Counted from the stretch's first letter, positions 1 to 9,234 are shown. The stretch is 64,000 bases of DNA from Acidobacteriota bacterium (GCA_016192145.1 JACPUT010000006.1:496001-560000); one strand, 5' to 3'. A program made the numbers and translations. Notes: generated by a model not told the origin, from the sequence alone.

Positions 1-1
1 C

Positions 2-115
2 GGGCTCATGGCCCAAGGCGTGGCCTTCAGCCTCGTCATGGGCTTGCTGGGCGGTTTTTTGCCGGCTTGGCGGGCCAGCCGCATTCCCCTGACGGAGGCC
101 ATGAAGGGTGGGTGA
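2..115 (+). CDS. ABC transporter permease, C-terminal fragment (FtsX/MacB type)
   Basis: This is the last 37 codons of a gene that begins outside the window. The fragment reads as one hydrophobic helix with a GLLGG turn, then PAWRASRIPLTEAMKGG. That ending is typical of FtsX/MacB-family permeases, whose final transmembrane helix is followed by a P-A-x-R-A-x-x-x-P-x-E-A-(L/M) tail. Members work with a LolD/MacB-type ATPase in lipoprotein release or in efflux of peptides and drugs across the inner membrane. The substrate cannot be judged from this piece. A PadR regulator follows about 200 bp downstream, and PadR proteins often control such exporters, but the gap and that gene's own ribosome binding site leave the link open. 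Confidence 0.75.
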   Translation, partial: GLMAQGVAFSLVMGLLGGFLPAWRASRIPLTEAMKGG

Positions 116-317
116 GGGGGATTCGGGGACCATTCCAGACCCACGGTTGGCGAGGGTAAATGCTGGAATAACTCGTAAAATGGAGGGTATGGCCTGCTTT
201 GTCAGGGAATAACGGTCGTCACAACATGTGAATCTTTGTTAAATTTACCAAACCTGACAAAAGACACCCACGTATGGCGATATACATTTGTTCGGCAAGC
301 GAACGCCGGAGGACGCC

Positions 318-641
318 ATGGATCGTGAACTGTTGAAGGGAAGCACCCCCATTCTCGTGCTCTCGATGCTGACGGAGCGCCCGATGTACGGGTTCCAGAT
401 GATCGAGAAGGTGCGCGAGGCTACCGGCGGCACCTACACGCTCAAGGAAGGGGCCCTGTACCCCGCCCTCCACAAGCTCGAGGCGGCCGAATACGTGCGT
501 TCCTCCTGGATCGCCGTGGATGGCGGCCGTGAGAAGCGGGTTTACGAGATCTTGCCCGCAGGCATGGAACTGCTGGATCGGAAGAAATCCGATTGGAACC
601 GCTTCGTCGACATGGTCGAAGGTATCGTCGGCGGACGTTGA
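318..641 (+). CDS. PadR-family transcriptional regulator
   Basis: A 107-residue cytoplasmic winged-helix DNA-binding protein. The sequence shows the PadR core: a first helix reading LLKGSTPILVLSML, the MYGFQMIEKV turn, then KEGALYPALHKLE, where the GxLYPxLxxLE motif of the recognition region is clear. A short basic and acidic C-terminal helix follows. I start at ATG 318 rather than the in-frame TTG at 288, because GGAGGA at 308-313 lies 4 nt upstream and the extra residues do not match the family. PadR proteins usually repress efflux or stress genes and respond to small ligands. The genes on either side (an ABC permease end and a HAAS membrane protein) are common PadR partners. Confidence 0.85.
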   Translation: MDRELLKGSTPILVLSMLTERPMYGFQMIEKVREATGGTYTLKEGALYPALHKLEAAEYVRSSWIAVDGGREKRVYEILPAGMELLDRKKSDWNRFVDMVEGIVGGR

Positions 642-665
642 GCCGCCTTGGATCACGAGGATGGA

Positions 666-693
666 GAGGGGCCCCGCGGGGCCCCTCTTTTAT
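666..693 (+). terminator. Rho-independent terminator after the PadR gene
   Basis: Two perfect 10-nt arms (666-675 and 678-687, GAGGGGCCCC type) enclose a GC dinucleotide and are followed by TTTTATT. It separates the regulator from the downstream membrane protein gene. Confidence 0.85.
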
Positions 694-723
694 TGAGTCC
701 GCGCGCGATCCGGCCGAATCGGG

Positions 724-1485
724 ATGGGAATGGACGAAGCCGTGATGAATTACCTCCGCCAAGTGGAGCGGGAGCTTTCCCACTTGGAGCCTCCCCGCCG
801 CATCCAGGTGATGCGCGAGCTGGAGGCCCAGTTACTGGATGAGCTGGAGACCTGCGGCGGCCAGTCCTCGGTGCTGGCTCAGCGGCTGGCTCAGCGGGAG
901 GACCCCAAGCTGCTGGGGCGCGCCCTGGCCCGTTCCCACGCGGCCACGTTCCGGGCCCTGCTCGAATCTTCGCTGGGGGGGGCCTTGGTGATGAGCGTCG
1001 GAGCCGGGCTCTACTTCTTTCTGAAGGGCATCACCTCCTGGAGGGTGGCGCTCATCTTCGGCCTGGCGCAGGGAGGCGGGGTAGGGCTCCCCCTGCTTTG
1101 GTTCCGAAGCCACTGGCAGGGCTGGAAGGCCGTGTCCCGCCACCTCATGGCCATGGCGGTGGGCACGATGGCGTCCTTGCCCTGGGCGATGCTCTTCGGA
1201 CGACGGGCCCACTGGGAGATGGTGCCCTATGGCGCCTTTTTGGGCTGGCTCACCGAGCGGGTGGAGGGCGGCTTGCCCTGGTGGGGCTGGGTGCAGGACA
1301 ACCTGATCTTCACCTTGCTGATGGCGATCTGGGGGTGGGCCCTCTCTCCGGGCCAGCATCAATCCCTCTCGGATTTGCTGGGCCTTGTCGTCTTCCATGC
1401 CTTCCTCCAGGCGGGGGCCGCGGGGGCCATGGCGGTGCGGCGGCGCATGCGGGACCAGTGGGTCCTGGGCGAAAAGGAACCTTGA
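724..1485 (+). CDS. HAAS-domain (DUF1700-like) integral membrane protein
   Basis: A 253-residue protein. The first about 80 residues form an amphipathic helical domain (YLRQVERELSHLEPPRR, then ELEAQLLDELE) of the kind called HAAS/DUF1700, often encoded beside PadR regulators and thought to bind them. The rest is hydrophobic, with about five transmembrane segments (approximately residues 90-105, 110-130, 145-165, 190-210 and 220-240). This suggests membrane sequestration or sensing by the neighbouring PadR protein, although a terminator lies between the two genes. The start is uncertain: ATG 724 and ATG 730 are both possible and neither has a clear ribosome binding site. The HAAS assignment is by eye. 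The substrate or signal is unknown. Confidence 0.6.
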   Translation: MGMDEAVMNYLRQVERELSHLEPPRRIQVMRELEAQLLDELETCGGQSSVLAQRLAQREDPKLLGRALARSHAATFRALLESSLGGALVMSVGAGLYFFLKGITSWRVALIFGLAQGGGVGLPLLWFRSHWQGWKAVSRHLMAMAVGTMASLPWAMLFGRRAHWEMVPYGAFLGWLTERVEGGLPWWGWVQDNLIFTLLMAIWGWALSPGQHQSLSDLLGLVVFHAFLQAGAAGAMAVRRRMRDQWVLGEKEP

Positions 1486-1510
1486 GCCATATGGGGATTC
1501 GGGTTAAGCT
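1482..1510 (+). promoter_or_regulatory. Candidate sigma-70 promoter for rpmE
   Basis: TTGAGC (1482-1487) and TAAGCT (1505-1510) are separated by 17 nt. The start of transcription would lie near 1517, about 70 nt before the rpmE start codon. Found by inspection only. Confidence 0.35.
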
Positions 1511-1585
1511 TTCCCTCTTGCATGGACAAGCCGCGGGCCCGCACTTTCCCCTATGGGTCTCCGGTCGGTCACAAAAGGAGAGGCC

Positions 1586-1867
1586 ATGAAGCCCGATATG
1601 CACCCCCACCTCAACGAAGTGCTCGTCCACTGCCAGTGCGGCAACGAGTTCATGACCCGCAGCATCAAGACCGAGCTGCGCGTTGAAATATGCTCCAACT
1701 GCCACCCTTACTGGACTGGCAAGCAGAAGCTCATGGATACCGCCGGCCGCGTGGAGAAGTTCCAGCGCAAGTTCGCCAAGAAGGCCGAGATGGATGCCGC
1801 CAAGGCCGCTCCTGCCGCCGAGGCCGCCGCTGTCGAAGCTCCCGCCACCGAGAGCACCGAAGCCTAG
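1586..1867 (+). CDS. rpmE: 50S ribosomal protein L31 with an Ala/Glu-rich tail
   Basis: A 93-residue large-subunit protein at the central protuberance. The first about 65 residues match L31: MHPHLNEV, then a CQCG pair and a [13 protein letters not shown] block, which together give the Cys-rich zinc-binding form (C+ type). The remaining about 28 residues are almost only A, E, K and T, and are absent from the usual 66-75 residue family members. The start is ATG 1586, with AAGGAG 5 nt upstream; the in-frame ATG at 1553 has no such site. A strong terminator follows, and prfA lies further downstream, a frequent neighbour of rpmE in bacteria. The C+ form normally implies use under zinc-replete conditions. 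Confidence 0.93.
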   Translation: MKPDMHPHLNEVLVHCQCGNEFMTRSIKTELRVEICSNCHPYWTGKQKLMDTAGRVEKFQRKFAKKAEMDAAKAAPAAEAAAVEAPATESTEA

Positions 1868-1880
1868 ATCAATCGTTCCG

Positions 1881-1912
1881 AAGGACGGGCCGGCTTGCCG
1901 GCCCGTCCTTTT
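1881..1912 (+). terminator. Rho-independent terminator after rpmE
   Basis: A 14-bp perfect stem (1881-1894 with 1897-1910, AAGGACGGGCCGGC) with a TT loop runs into a short T tract (TTTTGCTATTTG). Confidence 0.85.
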
Positions 1913-1931
1913 GCTATTTGGCCGTAGGGTG

Positions 1932-2040
1932 CTTAGTCCTTAGTCCTTGGCAGGAATGCCTTGGGCCGTACGGTCCGGGTGGGTCGCGGTGAGCTAAGGA
2001 CTAAGGACCAAGGACCAAAGACCTAAAGACCAAAGACTCC
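1932..2040. repeat. Heptamer-arm intergenic palindrome, AAGGACY family, before prfA
   Basis: The left arm (1932-1950) is made of AGTCCTT units. The right arm (1994-2038) is a run of AAGGACT, AAGGACC, AAGGACC, AAAGACC-type heptamers complementary to it. Between them TGGGTCG occurs at 1980-1986, the core motif shared with several other elements in this window. The element ends right at the prfA ribosome binding site (GGAGG near 2040), so it probably lies in the prfA leader. Confidence 0.7.
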
Positions 2041-2051
2041 GGAGGACTCCC

Positions 2052-3125
2052 ATGCTGGATCAACTCGAAGCCGTCGAAGCCCGCTTCCAGGAAGTGGAGG
2101 CGCAGCTCCAGGATCCCGCGGTGGTCACCGATTCCAAGAAGCTGCGGGAACTCACGAAGCTGCGCTCGGAGCTGGAGCCCGTCGTCCTCGCCTACCAGGC
2201 CCAGCGCACCCGCCTTCGGCAGCTCGCCGAGGCCGAGGAAGTGCTGGCCGACAAGACCATGGACGCCGACATGCGCGAGTTGGCCGAGATGGAGATCCCC
2301 GATCTGAAGGCCGCCATCGCCGCGGGCGAGGCCGAGCTGCGCCACCTGCTGATCCCCAAGGATCCGAAGGACGCCAAGAACGTGATCCTGGAAGTGCGCG
2401 CCGGCACCGGGGGCGAGGAAGCGGCGCTCTTCGCGGGGGAGCTCTTCCGCATGTACCTCCGCTTCGCCGAGCGCCGGGGATTCAAGGTCTCCGTGCTGGA
2501 CGAGAGCGAGGCCGACGCGGGCGGGTTGAAGGAGGCCACCGCCGAGATCGCGGGGGAGGGTGCCTATAGCCTCTTCCGCTTCGAGAGCGGCGTGCACCGC
2601 GTGCAGCGCGTGCCCAAGACGGAAACGCAAGGGCGCATCCACACCTCCGCCGCCACCGTGGCCGTGATGCCCGAGGCCGAGGAGGTGGACGTGGAGATCC
2701 ACCAGAAGGACCTCCGCATCGACACCTTCTGCTCCGGTGGCAAGGGCGGGCAGAGCGTGAACACCACCTATTCGGCGGTCCGCCTCACCCACCTGCCCAC
2801 GGGCACCGTGGTGAGCTGTCAGGACGAGCGCAGCCAGATCAAGAACATGGCCAAGGCCATGACCGTGTTGCGCAGCCGCATCCTCCAGAAGGCCCAGGAT
2901 GAGGCCGACGCCACCAACGCCGCCCTGCGCAAATCCCAGGTGGGCAGCGGCGACCGCAGCGAGAAGATCCGCACCTACAACTTCCCCCAGAGCCGCATCA
3001 CGGACCACCGCATCGGCCTCACCATCCACCAGCTGGACAGCTTCATGCAGGGGCAGATCGAGCCCGTGCTGGATCCCCTGCGCAGCGCCTTCGAGGCGGA
3101 GCGGTTGAAGGAATTGGAAGGCTGA
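2052..3125 (+). CDS. prfA: Peptide chain release factor 1
   Basis: A 357-residue cytoplasmic factor that reads UAA and UAG in the ribosomal A site and triggers peptide release. The N-terminal coiled-coil domain covers about residues 1-110. The codon-reading loop is RVPKTETQGRIHTSA, so the RF1 tripeptide PxT is present as PKT instead of the common PAT or PVT. The catalytic GGQ sits in SGGKGGQSVNTT, about residue 235, followed by the conserved HLPTG and CQDERSQ segments. Length and motifs are those of an RF1 rather than an RF2, which would have SPF. GGAGG lies close upstream of ATG 2052. prmC, a common neighbour, is not adjacent. The only notable change is the lysine in PKT. Confidence 0.96.
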   Translation: MLDQLEAVEARFQEVEAQLQDPAVVTDSKKLRELTKLRSELEPVVLAYQAQRTRLRQLAEAEEVLADKTMDADMRELAEMEIPDLKAAIAAGEAELRHLLIPKDPKDAKNVILEVRAGTGGEEAALFAGELFRMYLRFAERRGFKVSVLDESEADAGGLKEATAEIAGEGAYSLFRFESGVHRVQRVPKTETQGRIHTSAATVAVMPEAEEVDVEIHQKDLRIDTFCSGGKGGQSVNTTYSAVRLTHLPTGTVVSCQDERSQIKNMAKAMTVLRSRILQKAQDEADATNAALRKSQVGSGDRSEKIRTYNFPQSRITDHRIGLTIHQLDSFMQGQIEPVLDPLRSAFEAERLKELEG

Positions 3126-3225
3126 CCGGAGACTGGAGACCGGAGGCTGGAGGCTGAAAAAGGACGGCGCCCCGTGGGGCGCCGTTTGCTTGTACCTGCA
3201 GCCTGCAGTCTCCGGTCTCCAGCCT
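3124..3225. repeat. Heptamer-arm palindrome, GRCYGGA family, enclosing a bidirectional terminator
   Basis: The left arm (3124-3156) is GACCGGA, GACTGGA, GACCGGA, GGCTGGA, GGCTGAA. The right arm (3199-3225) is the complement, built of CTCCRGYC units. It begins in the prfA stop region and its right end overlaps the stop codon of the convergent lipoprotein gene. No CGACCCA core is present here. A terminator occupies the middle instead. Confidence 0.75.
3164..3187. terminator. Bidirectional terminator between prfA and the convergent lipoprotein gene
   Basis: A 10-bp stem (ACGGCGCCCC at 3164-3173 with GGGGCGCCGT at 3176-3185) is followed by TTT on the plus strand. On the minus strand it is followed by CCTTTTT. 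It can therefore end both convergent transcripts. Confidence 0.7.
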
Positions 3226-4066
3226 AATTCTTCACGCTGATCTTTTCGGGCGCGGCCAGCTTGAAGGCCACGGGGTTGGCGGCTTCGATCTTGATCACGG
3301 TGTTGGCCGTGCCGGCCGCGAGGGCGGTGCCGGCGGCGGCGCCGAGGGCGGCACCCCCCAGGGCGTGATCGCCCTGGTGTTTCTTATCGGAGAGGAGGCC
3401 CGCGAGGGCGCCCAGGGCGGCGCCGCCGCCGATGAACTTGGCGTTGCGCTCGCCGGTGGGGGCGCCTTGCACGGCGAAGGTCTCCGTCTCGATGCCTTCA
3501 CCCGCCACTTCCGTGAGCTTCACGGCGAGGACGCCCTTGCCGCTGGCCAGGCGGCCCGCGGGCACGCTCTGGGTGATGACGCCGCGCACGAGGGCACCGG
3601 CGGGCCAGACGGTCTTGCCGGCCACGACCACGGGGGCGGCCAGGGTGGCGTCGAAGCCGTCACCGGCCTGCACCTTGTCCGTGGCCAGGTCGCCAGCGAG
3701 CTTCACGGTGAGGGAAGTGCCCGCGGGCACGTCCACCACCGTGGCCTTGGGGGCGGCGGGGGTCTTTGCGAGCTCCACGGCGGCCTTCTTCTGGTTGTCG
3801 GCGCGGCGCTTGGCATCGGAGAGCTGCCGCTCCAGGGCCTTCACCTGGCCCTTGGTGAGGTGCTCGTGGGTTTCCTTGTCGTCCGCGTCGCCGGCTTTGA
3901 GGCCCTTGGCTTCGGCGAGCTGGCGCTCGAGGGCGGCCACCTTGTCGTCGGCGGCCTTGGCGGCGGCTTCGGCCTGGATCTGGGCTTCGCTCTTGCGCTC
4001 GCAGCCGAGGGAGAGACCCGTCGCCAGGAGGGCGGCGGAGAGGAAGAGGGGGGTGGTCTTGAACAT
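3224..4066 (-). CDS. Lipoprotein with coiled-coil and glycine-zipper-like C-terminus
   Basis: A 280-residue predicted lipoprotein of unknown role. The N-terminus is a signal peptide with a lipobox (LSAALLATGLSLGC, cysteine near residue 20). It is followed by a charged, alanine-rich coiled coil to about residue 110 (KAADDKVAALERQLAEA, then LERQLSDAKRRADNQKK). A beta-rich middle domain (about 125-215, VPAGTSLTVKLAGDLATDKVQAGD) resembles the conjugation-type TrbI/OmpA-like VPxGTxxxVxL fold. Next comes a Gly/Ala-rich stretch (about 220-255, GGGAALGALAGLLSD, then GGAALGAAAGTALAAG) like membrane-associated glycine zippers. ATG 4066 is chosen over the upstream ATG 4177 because of the signal peptide and a GGAG 7 nt upstream. 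It is transcribed away from hrcA. The family name is not known to me. Confidence 0.7.
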   Translation of the reverse strand: MFKTTPLFLSAALLATGLSLGCERKSEAQIQAEAAAKAADDKVAALERQLAEAKGLKAGDADDKETHEHLTKGQVKALERQLSDAKRRADNQKKAAVELAKTPAAPKATVVDVPAGTSLTVKLAGDLATDKVQAGDGFDATLAAPVVVAGKTVWPAGALVRGVITQSVPAGRLASGKGVLAVKLTEVAGEGIETETFAVQGAPTGERNAKFIGGGAALGALAGLLSDKKHQGDHALGGAALGAAAGTALAAGTANTVIKIEAANPVAFKLAAPEKISVKN

Positions 4067-4133
4067 GGGATGACTCCGGATGGGTGGTGGCCGTGACGTA
4101 TAGTAAGGCAACACCGGAGGTCTTGTTCCCGCC

Positions 4134-5174
4134 GTGAGCCTTCCCCCCCTCAGCCCCCGCGGTGCCACGGTCCTCAAGGCCCTGATCGAGGCCTACCTGC
4201 AGGAAGGGGAACCTATTGGCTCGAGGCTCCTGGCCAAGCGCCATCCCGAGGCCCTCTCCAGCGCCACCATTCGGAACGTCCTCTCCGATTTGGAAGACGA
4301 ACAGCTGGTGAGCCAACCCCATACGAGCGCCGGCCGGATTCCCACCGAGCGGGCCTGGCGCTATTACGTGGAGCGCTGGGTCCAGGGCTCCGTCCCCACG
4401 CCGGAGCTGGCCCAGCTGCTGAGCCCCGCCCTGGAGGGGGTGGATCTGGATCCGGAGGCCTGGATCCGTCATGCCACCCGCACGCTCTCCGAGGTGATGG
4501 AGGGGGTCCTGCTGGCCCTCCCCGCCCGGTTGAGCCGGAGCCGCATGGTGCGGCTGGAATTCATCCCCCTGCCGCCCCGGCGCGTCGTGGCCATCTGGGT
4601 GGGCTCGTTGGGGGAGGTGGAGCACCGGGTGCTGGATAACCTCTGGGGCTTTGGGGAAGCCGATCTCATGGAACTGGGGAATTTCGCCACCGAGCACTAT
4701 ACGGGGCTCACCCTTCCGGAGCTCCAGGCCCAGCTTCTCTCGGCCCTGCGAAGCGGAACCGATGCCGGGGAACAGCTGCGGGCCCGGCTCGCGACGCTGG
4801 CCCACCGCATGGAGGCGGGCGAGGCGGCCGAGCCCCAGATCGTGGTGGCGGGGCTCAATCGGCTGGGGGCCTTTCCCGAGTTCGAGGATGGAACCCGGTT
4901 CAGGGCCCTCATCGCGGCCTTCGAGGAACACGGGCGCCTGGCGCGGCTGCTGAACGCGTTCGCGGAGCAGGGGGCCCAGGATGTGCGGCTGCTCCTGGGC
5001 AGCGAGAATCCGATCGTTCCGGACCTGGGGCTCAGCACGGCCGTGCGCACCGTGAACCTGGGGCACGCGGGCTTCGTGACCTTCGCCTGGGTGGGTCCCC
5101 TCAGGGCCGATTACGGACGGGTCCTGGGGGGACTGCGGTGGTGGGGGGACGAAGTCACCCGCCGCCAGGGGTGA
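4134..5174 (+). CDS. hrcA: Heat-inducible transcription repressor HrcA
   Basis: A 346-residue repressor of heat-shock operons. The N-terminal winged helix (about residues 1-75) contains the family signature: LKALIEAYLQEGEPIGSR, ATIRNVLSDLEDEQLVSQPHTSAGRIPT and AWRYYV. The remainder corresponds to the dimerisation and GAF-like domain, including GLNRLGAFPEFED. It begins with GTG 4134 and is the first gene of hrcA-grpE-dnaK-dnaJ, all on the same strand. HrcA normally binds the CIRCE inverted repeat, TTAGCACTC-N9-GAGTGCTAA, with help from GroEL. I searched the upstream regions of hrcA, grpE, dnaK and dnaJ by eye and found no CIRCE, so the targets may be elsewhere (groESL) or the operator may have diverged. 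Confidence 0.95.
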   Translation: MSLPPLSPRGATVLKALIEAYLQEGEPIGSRLLAKRHPEALSSATIRNVLSDLEDEQLVSQPHTSAGRIPTERAWRYYVERWVQGSVPTPELAQLLSPALEGVDLDPEAWIRHATRTLSEVMEGVLLALPARLSRSRMVRLEFIPLPPRRVVAIWVGSLGEVEHRVLDNLWGFGEADLMELGNFATEHYTGLTLPELQAQLLSALRSGTDAGEQLRARLATLAHRMEAGEAAEPQIVVAGLNRLGAFPEFEDGTRFRALIAAFEEHGRLARLLNAFAEQGAQDVRLLLGSENPIVPDLGLSTAVRTVNLGHAGFVTFAWVGPLRADYGRVLGGLRWWGDEVTRRQG

Positions 5175-5229
5175 TCGGAACCGGACTCGCCCTCAAGGAT
5201 CCACCCCGGTTCGCCGTAATTGGCTTACA

Positions 5230-5958
5230 GTGAATGCCATGCTTCCGGATCCAAACCACATGCCCGACTTGGTCCCTGACGAACCGCGCCTGCCCGCCCC
5301 CGGGCCCACCGTGAACCTGGACGCATCCTCCCTGGAGGGGGGCCTCGGTGACATGGCGGATCTCCTGGAGGATGGTGATGTGAGCAGCCTCACGGGGGCG
5401 GCGGATGTATCCATTTCCCTCGAGGCGGACGAGGAACCCCCGACCCAGGCCCGGCAGTCGGATCCCCAAGCGGATTTCCGGGACGTGCTGGGCCAGACGG
5501 AAAAACAGCTGGAGGAGCTGATCCAGCGGGAAGTCTCGCTCATGGACCAGCACAAGCGGTTGGCCGCGGACTTCAACAACTTCCGGAACCGATCCCAGCG
5601 GGATATCCAGCTCTCGGTGGAGCAGGCCGAGCGGAAGCTCCTCAACGAGATCCTGCCGGTGCTGGACAGTTTCGAGCGGGCCCTGGAGGCCTCCTACCCC
5701 GATCTGGATACCTTCCGCAATGGCGTGGAGCTCATCCGGAAGCAGTTCCACGACGCCCTCCGCCGGAACGGCGTGGAGCAGGTCCAGCTCAACCTGGGCG
5801 ATCCCTTCGATGCCCTCACCAGCGAGGCCCTCACCACCATGACGAACCCCGCCCTGCCGGATGGCTCGGTGGCCGCCGTGTACGAAAAGGGCTTCAAGCT
5901 GCGTGACGTGTTGCTCCGCCCGGCCCGGGTCGTGGTGAATCGGATCCCCTCGGAGTGA
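5230..5958 (+). CDS. grpE: Nucleotide exchange factor GrpE
   Basis: A 242-residue cochaperone that releases ADP from DnaK. About 85 N-terminal residues are acidic and disordered. The long helix starts near residue 90 (LGQTEKQLEELIQREVSLMDQHKRL). It leads into the conserved ADFNNFRNRSQRD region, then LLNEILPVLDSFERAL, and the beta-wing domain ending DGSVAAVYEKGFKLRDVLLRPARVVV, which matches the GrpE signature. The start is ambiguous: GTG 5230, ATG 5239 or ATG 5260, with no strong ribosome binding site. It lies 55 nt after hrcA and 119 nt before dnaK in the heat-shock operon. Confidence 0.93.
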   Translation: MNAMLPDPNHMPDLVPDEPRLPAPGPTVNLDASSLEGGLGDMADLLEDGDVSSLTGAADVSISLEADEEPPTQARQSDPQADFRDVLGQTEKQLEELIQREVSLMDQHKRLAADFNNFRNRSQRDIQLSVEQAERKLLNEILPVLDSFERALEASYPDLDTFRNGVELIRKQFHDALRRNGVEQVQLNLGDPFDALTSEALTTMTNPALPDGSVAAVYEKGFKLRDVLLRPARVVVNRIPSE

Positions 5959-6077
5959 ACCGTGACGTCCCCTTCCCATTCCGCCCCTGAGTGCCTGCCC
6001 CTTCGGGCAAGGTGACAGGGGCCTTTCCGCCCGGCTGGCCCCTCCGCTAGCATGGGATGAACCTCCGGAGACAAGGC

Positions 6078-7937
6078 ATGGCAGGCAAGCTCATCGGGAT
6101 CGATCTAGGGACCACCAATTCCTGCGTATGCGTGATGGAAGGTGGGGATGCCCGGATCATTCCCAACCGGGAAGGCAGCCGCACCACCCCCTCCGTCGTC
6201 GCCTTCACGGACAAGGGCGACGTGCTCGTGGGCCACATCGCCAAGCGCCAGGCGGTGACCAACCCTACCCGCACCCTCTTCGCCGTGAAGCGCCTCATCG
6301 GCCAGCGCTTCGCCGCGCCCCGCGTGCAGGAAGCCCTGAACCGGCTGCCCTTCCCCGTGGTGAGCGCCCCCAACGGCGACGCCTGGCTGCGGGTCGGCGA
6401 GCGCGACTACGCGCCTCCCGAAGTGAGCGCCATCGTGCTGCGCACCCTCAAGCAGGCGGCCGAGGCCTTCCTGCACGAGGAAGTCACCGACGCCGTGATC
6501 ACGGTGCCCGCCTACTTCGATGACGCCCAGCGCCAGGCCACCAAGGATGCCGGCAAGATCGCGGGCCTCAACATCCAGCGCATCATCAACGAGCCCACGG
6601 CGGCGGCCCTCGCCTACGGCTTCAACAAGGGCGGGATGCGCCAGCTGCTGGGCATCTACGACTTCGGCGGCGGCACCTTCGACTTCACGCTCATGGAAAT
6701 GAACGACGGCGTGTTCGAAGTGCTCGCCACCAGCGGTGACACCTTCCTGGGCGGCGAGGATTTCGACCTCACCATCCAGGACTACCTGGTGAAGCACTTC
6801 AAGGAGAAGGTCGGCGTGGATCCCAGCGGGGATCGCATGGCCCTCCAGCGCTTGAAGGAGGCCAGCGAAAAGGCCAAGTGCGAGCTCTCCACCCTGGACA
6901 AGGTGGACATCCGCCTCCCCTTCCTCGCCCAGGGCCCCAGCGGCCCCCTCCATCTCGAAGCCACCCTCACCCGAGGGGAGCTCGAGGAGATGGTGCGCGG
7001 CCTCGTGGAGCGCACCCTCGGCCCCATCCGGGATTCCCTGGAGCACGCGGGCAAGAAGCCCAGCGACATCGACGAGATCATCCTCGTGGGCGGCCAGACC
7101 CGCATGCCCCTCGTGCAGCAGCGGGTGAAGGACTTCTTCGGCAAGGAACCCAACCGCTCCATCAATCCCGACGAGGTGGTGGCCACGGGCGCCTCCATCC
7201 AGGGCGCCGTGCTGAAGGGCGATATCAAGGACCTCGTGCTCCTCGACGTCACGCCCCTCTCCATCGGCATCGAGACCCAGGGTGGCGGCTTCGTGAAGAT
7301 CATCCCTCGAAACGCCACCATCCCCTGCCGGGACAGCCGCACCTTCACCACGGTCACGGACAACCAGGCCCGGGTGGAGATCCACGTCCTCCAGGGCGAG
7401 CGCGAGCTGGCGGAGTTCAACAAGAGCCTGGGCCGCTTCGACCTCGTGAACCTGCCGCCCCTGCCCAAGGGCGTGCCCCAGATCGAAGTCGCCTTCGAGA
7501 TCGACTCCAACGGCATCGTGCGCGTGTCCGCCAAGGACCTCATGACGGGCCAGGAGCAGGGCATGCAGATCCGCCCGACCTCCGGCCTCTCCGAGCTGGA
7601 GATCCAGCGCATGATCCGCGAGGCCTTGGCCAACGCGGACCAGGACAAGTCGAAGCGCGACTCCCTCAAGTACCTCGCCAGCGCCGAGGGGCTCATCTAC
7701 TCCTGCGACAAGAGCTTCACCGAATGCGGCAAGTACCTCACGGAGGAGCAGCAGACCTTCGTCCGCGACGTCCTCGGCCGGGCCCGCCAGGCCGTGGCCG
7801 CCCAGGACAGTGAGGTGGTGCGGGGCATCGAGGGCCAGCTCCTGGAAGCCCAGAACCTCCTCACGGACGCCGTGCTCGCCGCCAGCGAAGCCATGATGGC
7901 CAGCCTGGAAGGCAAGGACGACGAGAACGCCAACTGA
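6078..7937 (+). CDS. dnaK: Chaperone DnaK (Hsp70)
   Basis: A 619-residue ATP-driven chaperone of the cytoplasm. The nucleotide-binding domain opens with [14 protein letters not shown], has the phosphate 2 loop [10 protein letters not shown] near residue 195 and the adenosine motif [13 protein letters not shown] near residue 335. The linker [18 protein letters not shown] is clear, followed by the substrate-binding beta domain and a helical lid ending in an acidic tail. ATG 6078 was chosen over the ATG 21 nt upstream because GGAG at about 6067-6070 precedes it and the family starts with M-(A/S)-K. Residues C15 and C17 in the first loop match many Gram-negative DnaKs. It is transcribed with grpE upstream and dnaJ downstream. 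Confidence 0.97.
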   Translation: MAGKLIGIDLGTTNSCVCVMEGGDARIIPNREGSRTTPSVVAFTDKGDVLVGHIAKRQAVTNPTRTLFAVKRLIGQRFAAPRVQEALNRLPFPVVSAPNGDAWLRVGERDYAPPEVSAIVLRTLKQAAEAFLHEEVTDAVITVPAYFDDAQRQATKDAGKIAGLNIQRIINEPTAAALAYGFNKGGMRQLLGIYDFGGGTFDFTLMEMNDGVFEVLATSGDTFLGGEDFDLTIQDYLVKHFKEKVGVDPSGDRMALQRLKEASEKAKCELSTLDKVDIRLPFLAQGPSGPLHLEATLTRGELEEMVRGLVERTLGPIRDSLEHAGKKPSDIDEIILVGGQTRMPLVQQRVKDFFGKEPNRSINPDEVVATGASIQGAVLKGDIKDLVLLDVTPLSIGIETQGGGFVKIIPRNATIPCRDSRTFTTVTDNQARVEIHVLQGERELAEFNKSLGRFDLVNLPPLPKGVPQIEVAFEIDSNGIVRVSAKDLMTGQEQGMQIRPTSGLSELEIQRMIREALANADQDKSKRDSLKYLASAEGLIYSCDKSFTECGKYLTEEQQTFVRDVLGRARQAVAAQDSEVVRGIEGQLLEAQNLLTDAVLAASEAMMASLEGKDDENAN

Positions 7938-7944
7938 GGTTTTT

Positions 7945-8025
7945 AACCGCGGATGGCCCGAATTCGCGCGAATAAAGCCTGAACCGCCGGGCCTTATTCG
8001 CGCGAATTCGCGTCATTCGCGGTTT
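7945..8025. repeat. CGCGAAT-unit intergenic palindrome between dnaK and dnaJ
   Basis: The left arm (7945-7979) and right arm (7990-8024) are near-perfect complements, about 35 nt each with a few mismatches, built from CGCGAAT-containing units of about nine bases. The loop is about 10 nt. It occupies most of the dnaK-dnaJ gap and would form a strong RNA hairpin in a dnaKJ transcript, possibly lowering dnaJ expression or stabilising dnaK mRNA. No T tract follows, so I do not call it a terminator. Confidence 0.7.
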
Positions 8026-8073
8026 TCACGTTTTTTGAGACAATGAAGCTTTGGCCCTCGGCCCTGGATTCCC

Positions 8074-9234
<1,161 letters not shown>

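Noticed and set aside
282-300. GTAT-N6-ATAC type palindrome and TATACA as PadR operator and promoter before the regulator gene
   Set aside because: Spacing to a -35 element is wrong and the palindrome is too short to separate from chance.
832-1398. Long open frames opposite real genes throughout the window (for example 832-1398, 2001-3029, 6105-7385, 12372-14846, 14851-16926 and 16874-18487)
   Set aside because: They mirror real genes in other frames. High GC with GC-rich third positions leaves few stops, their translations are low-complexity and no motif is seen.
1932-2040. CRISPR-like array in the heptamer repeats
   Set aside because: Units are contiguous 7-mers in mirror arms without unique spacers and no cas genes are present.
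6017-6043. Stem AGGGGCC/GGCCCCT in the grpE-dnaK gap as a terminator or CIRCE-like operator
   Set aside because: Only 7 bp with a long loop and no T tract, and unrelated to the CIRCE consensus.
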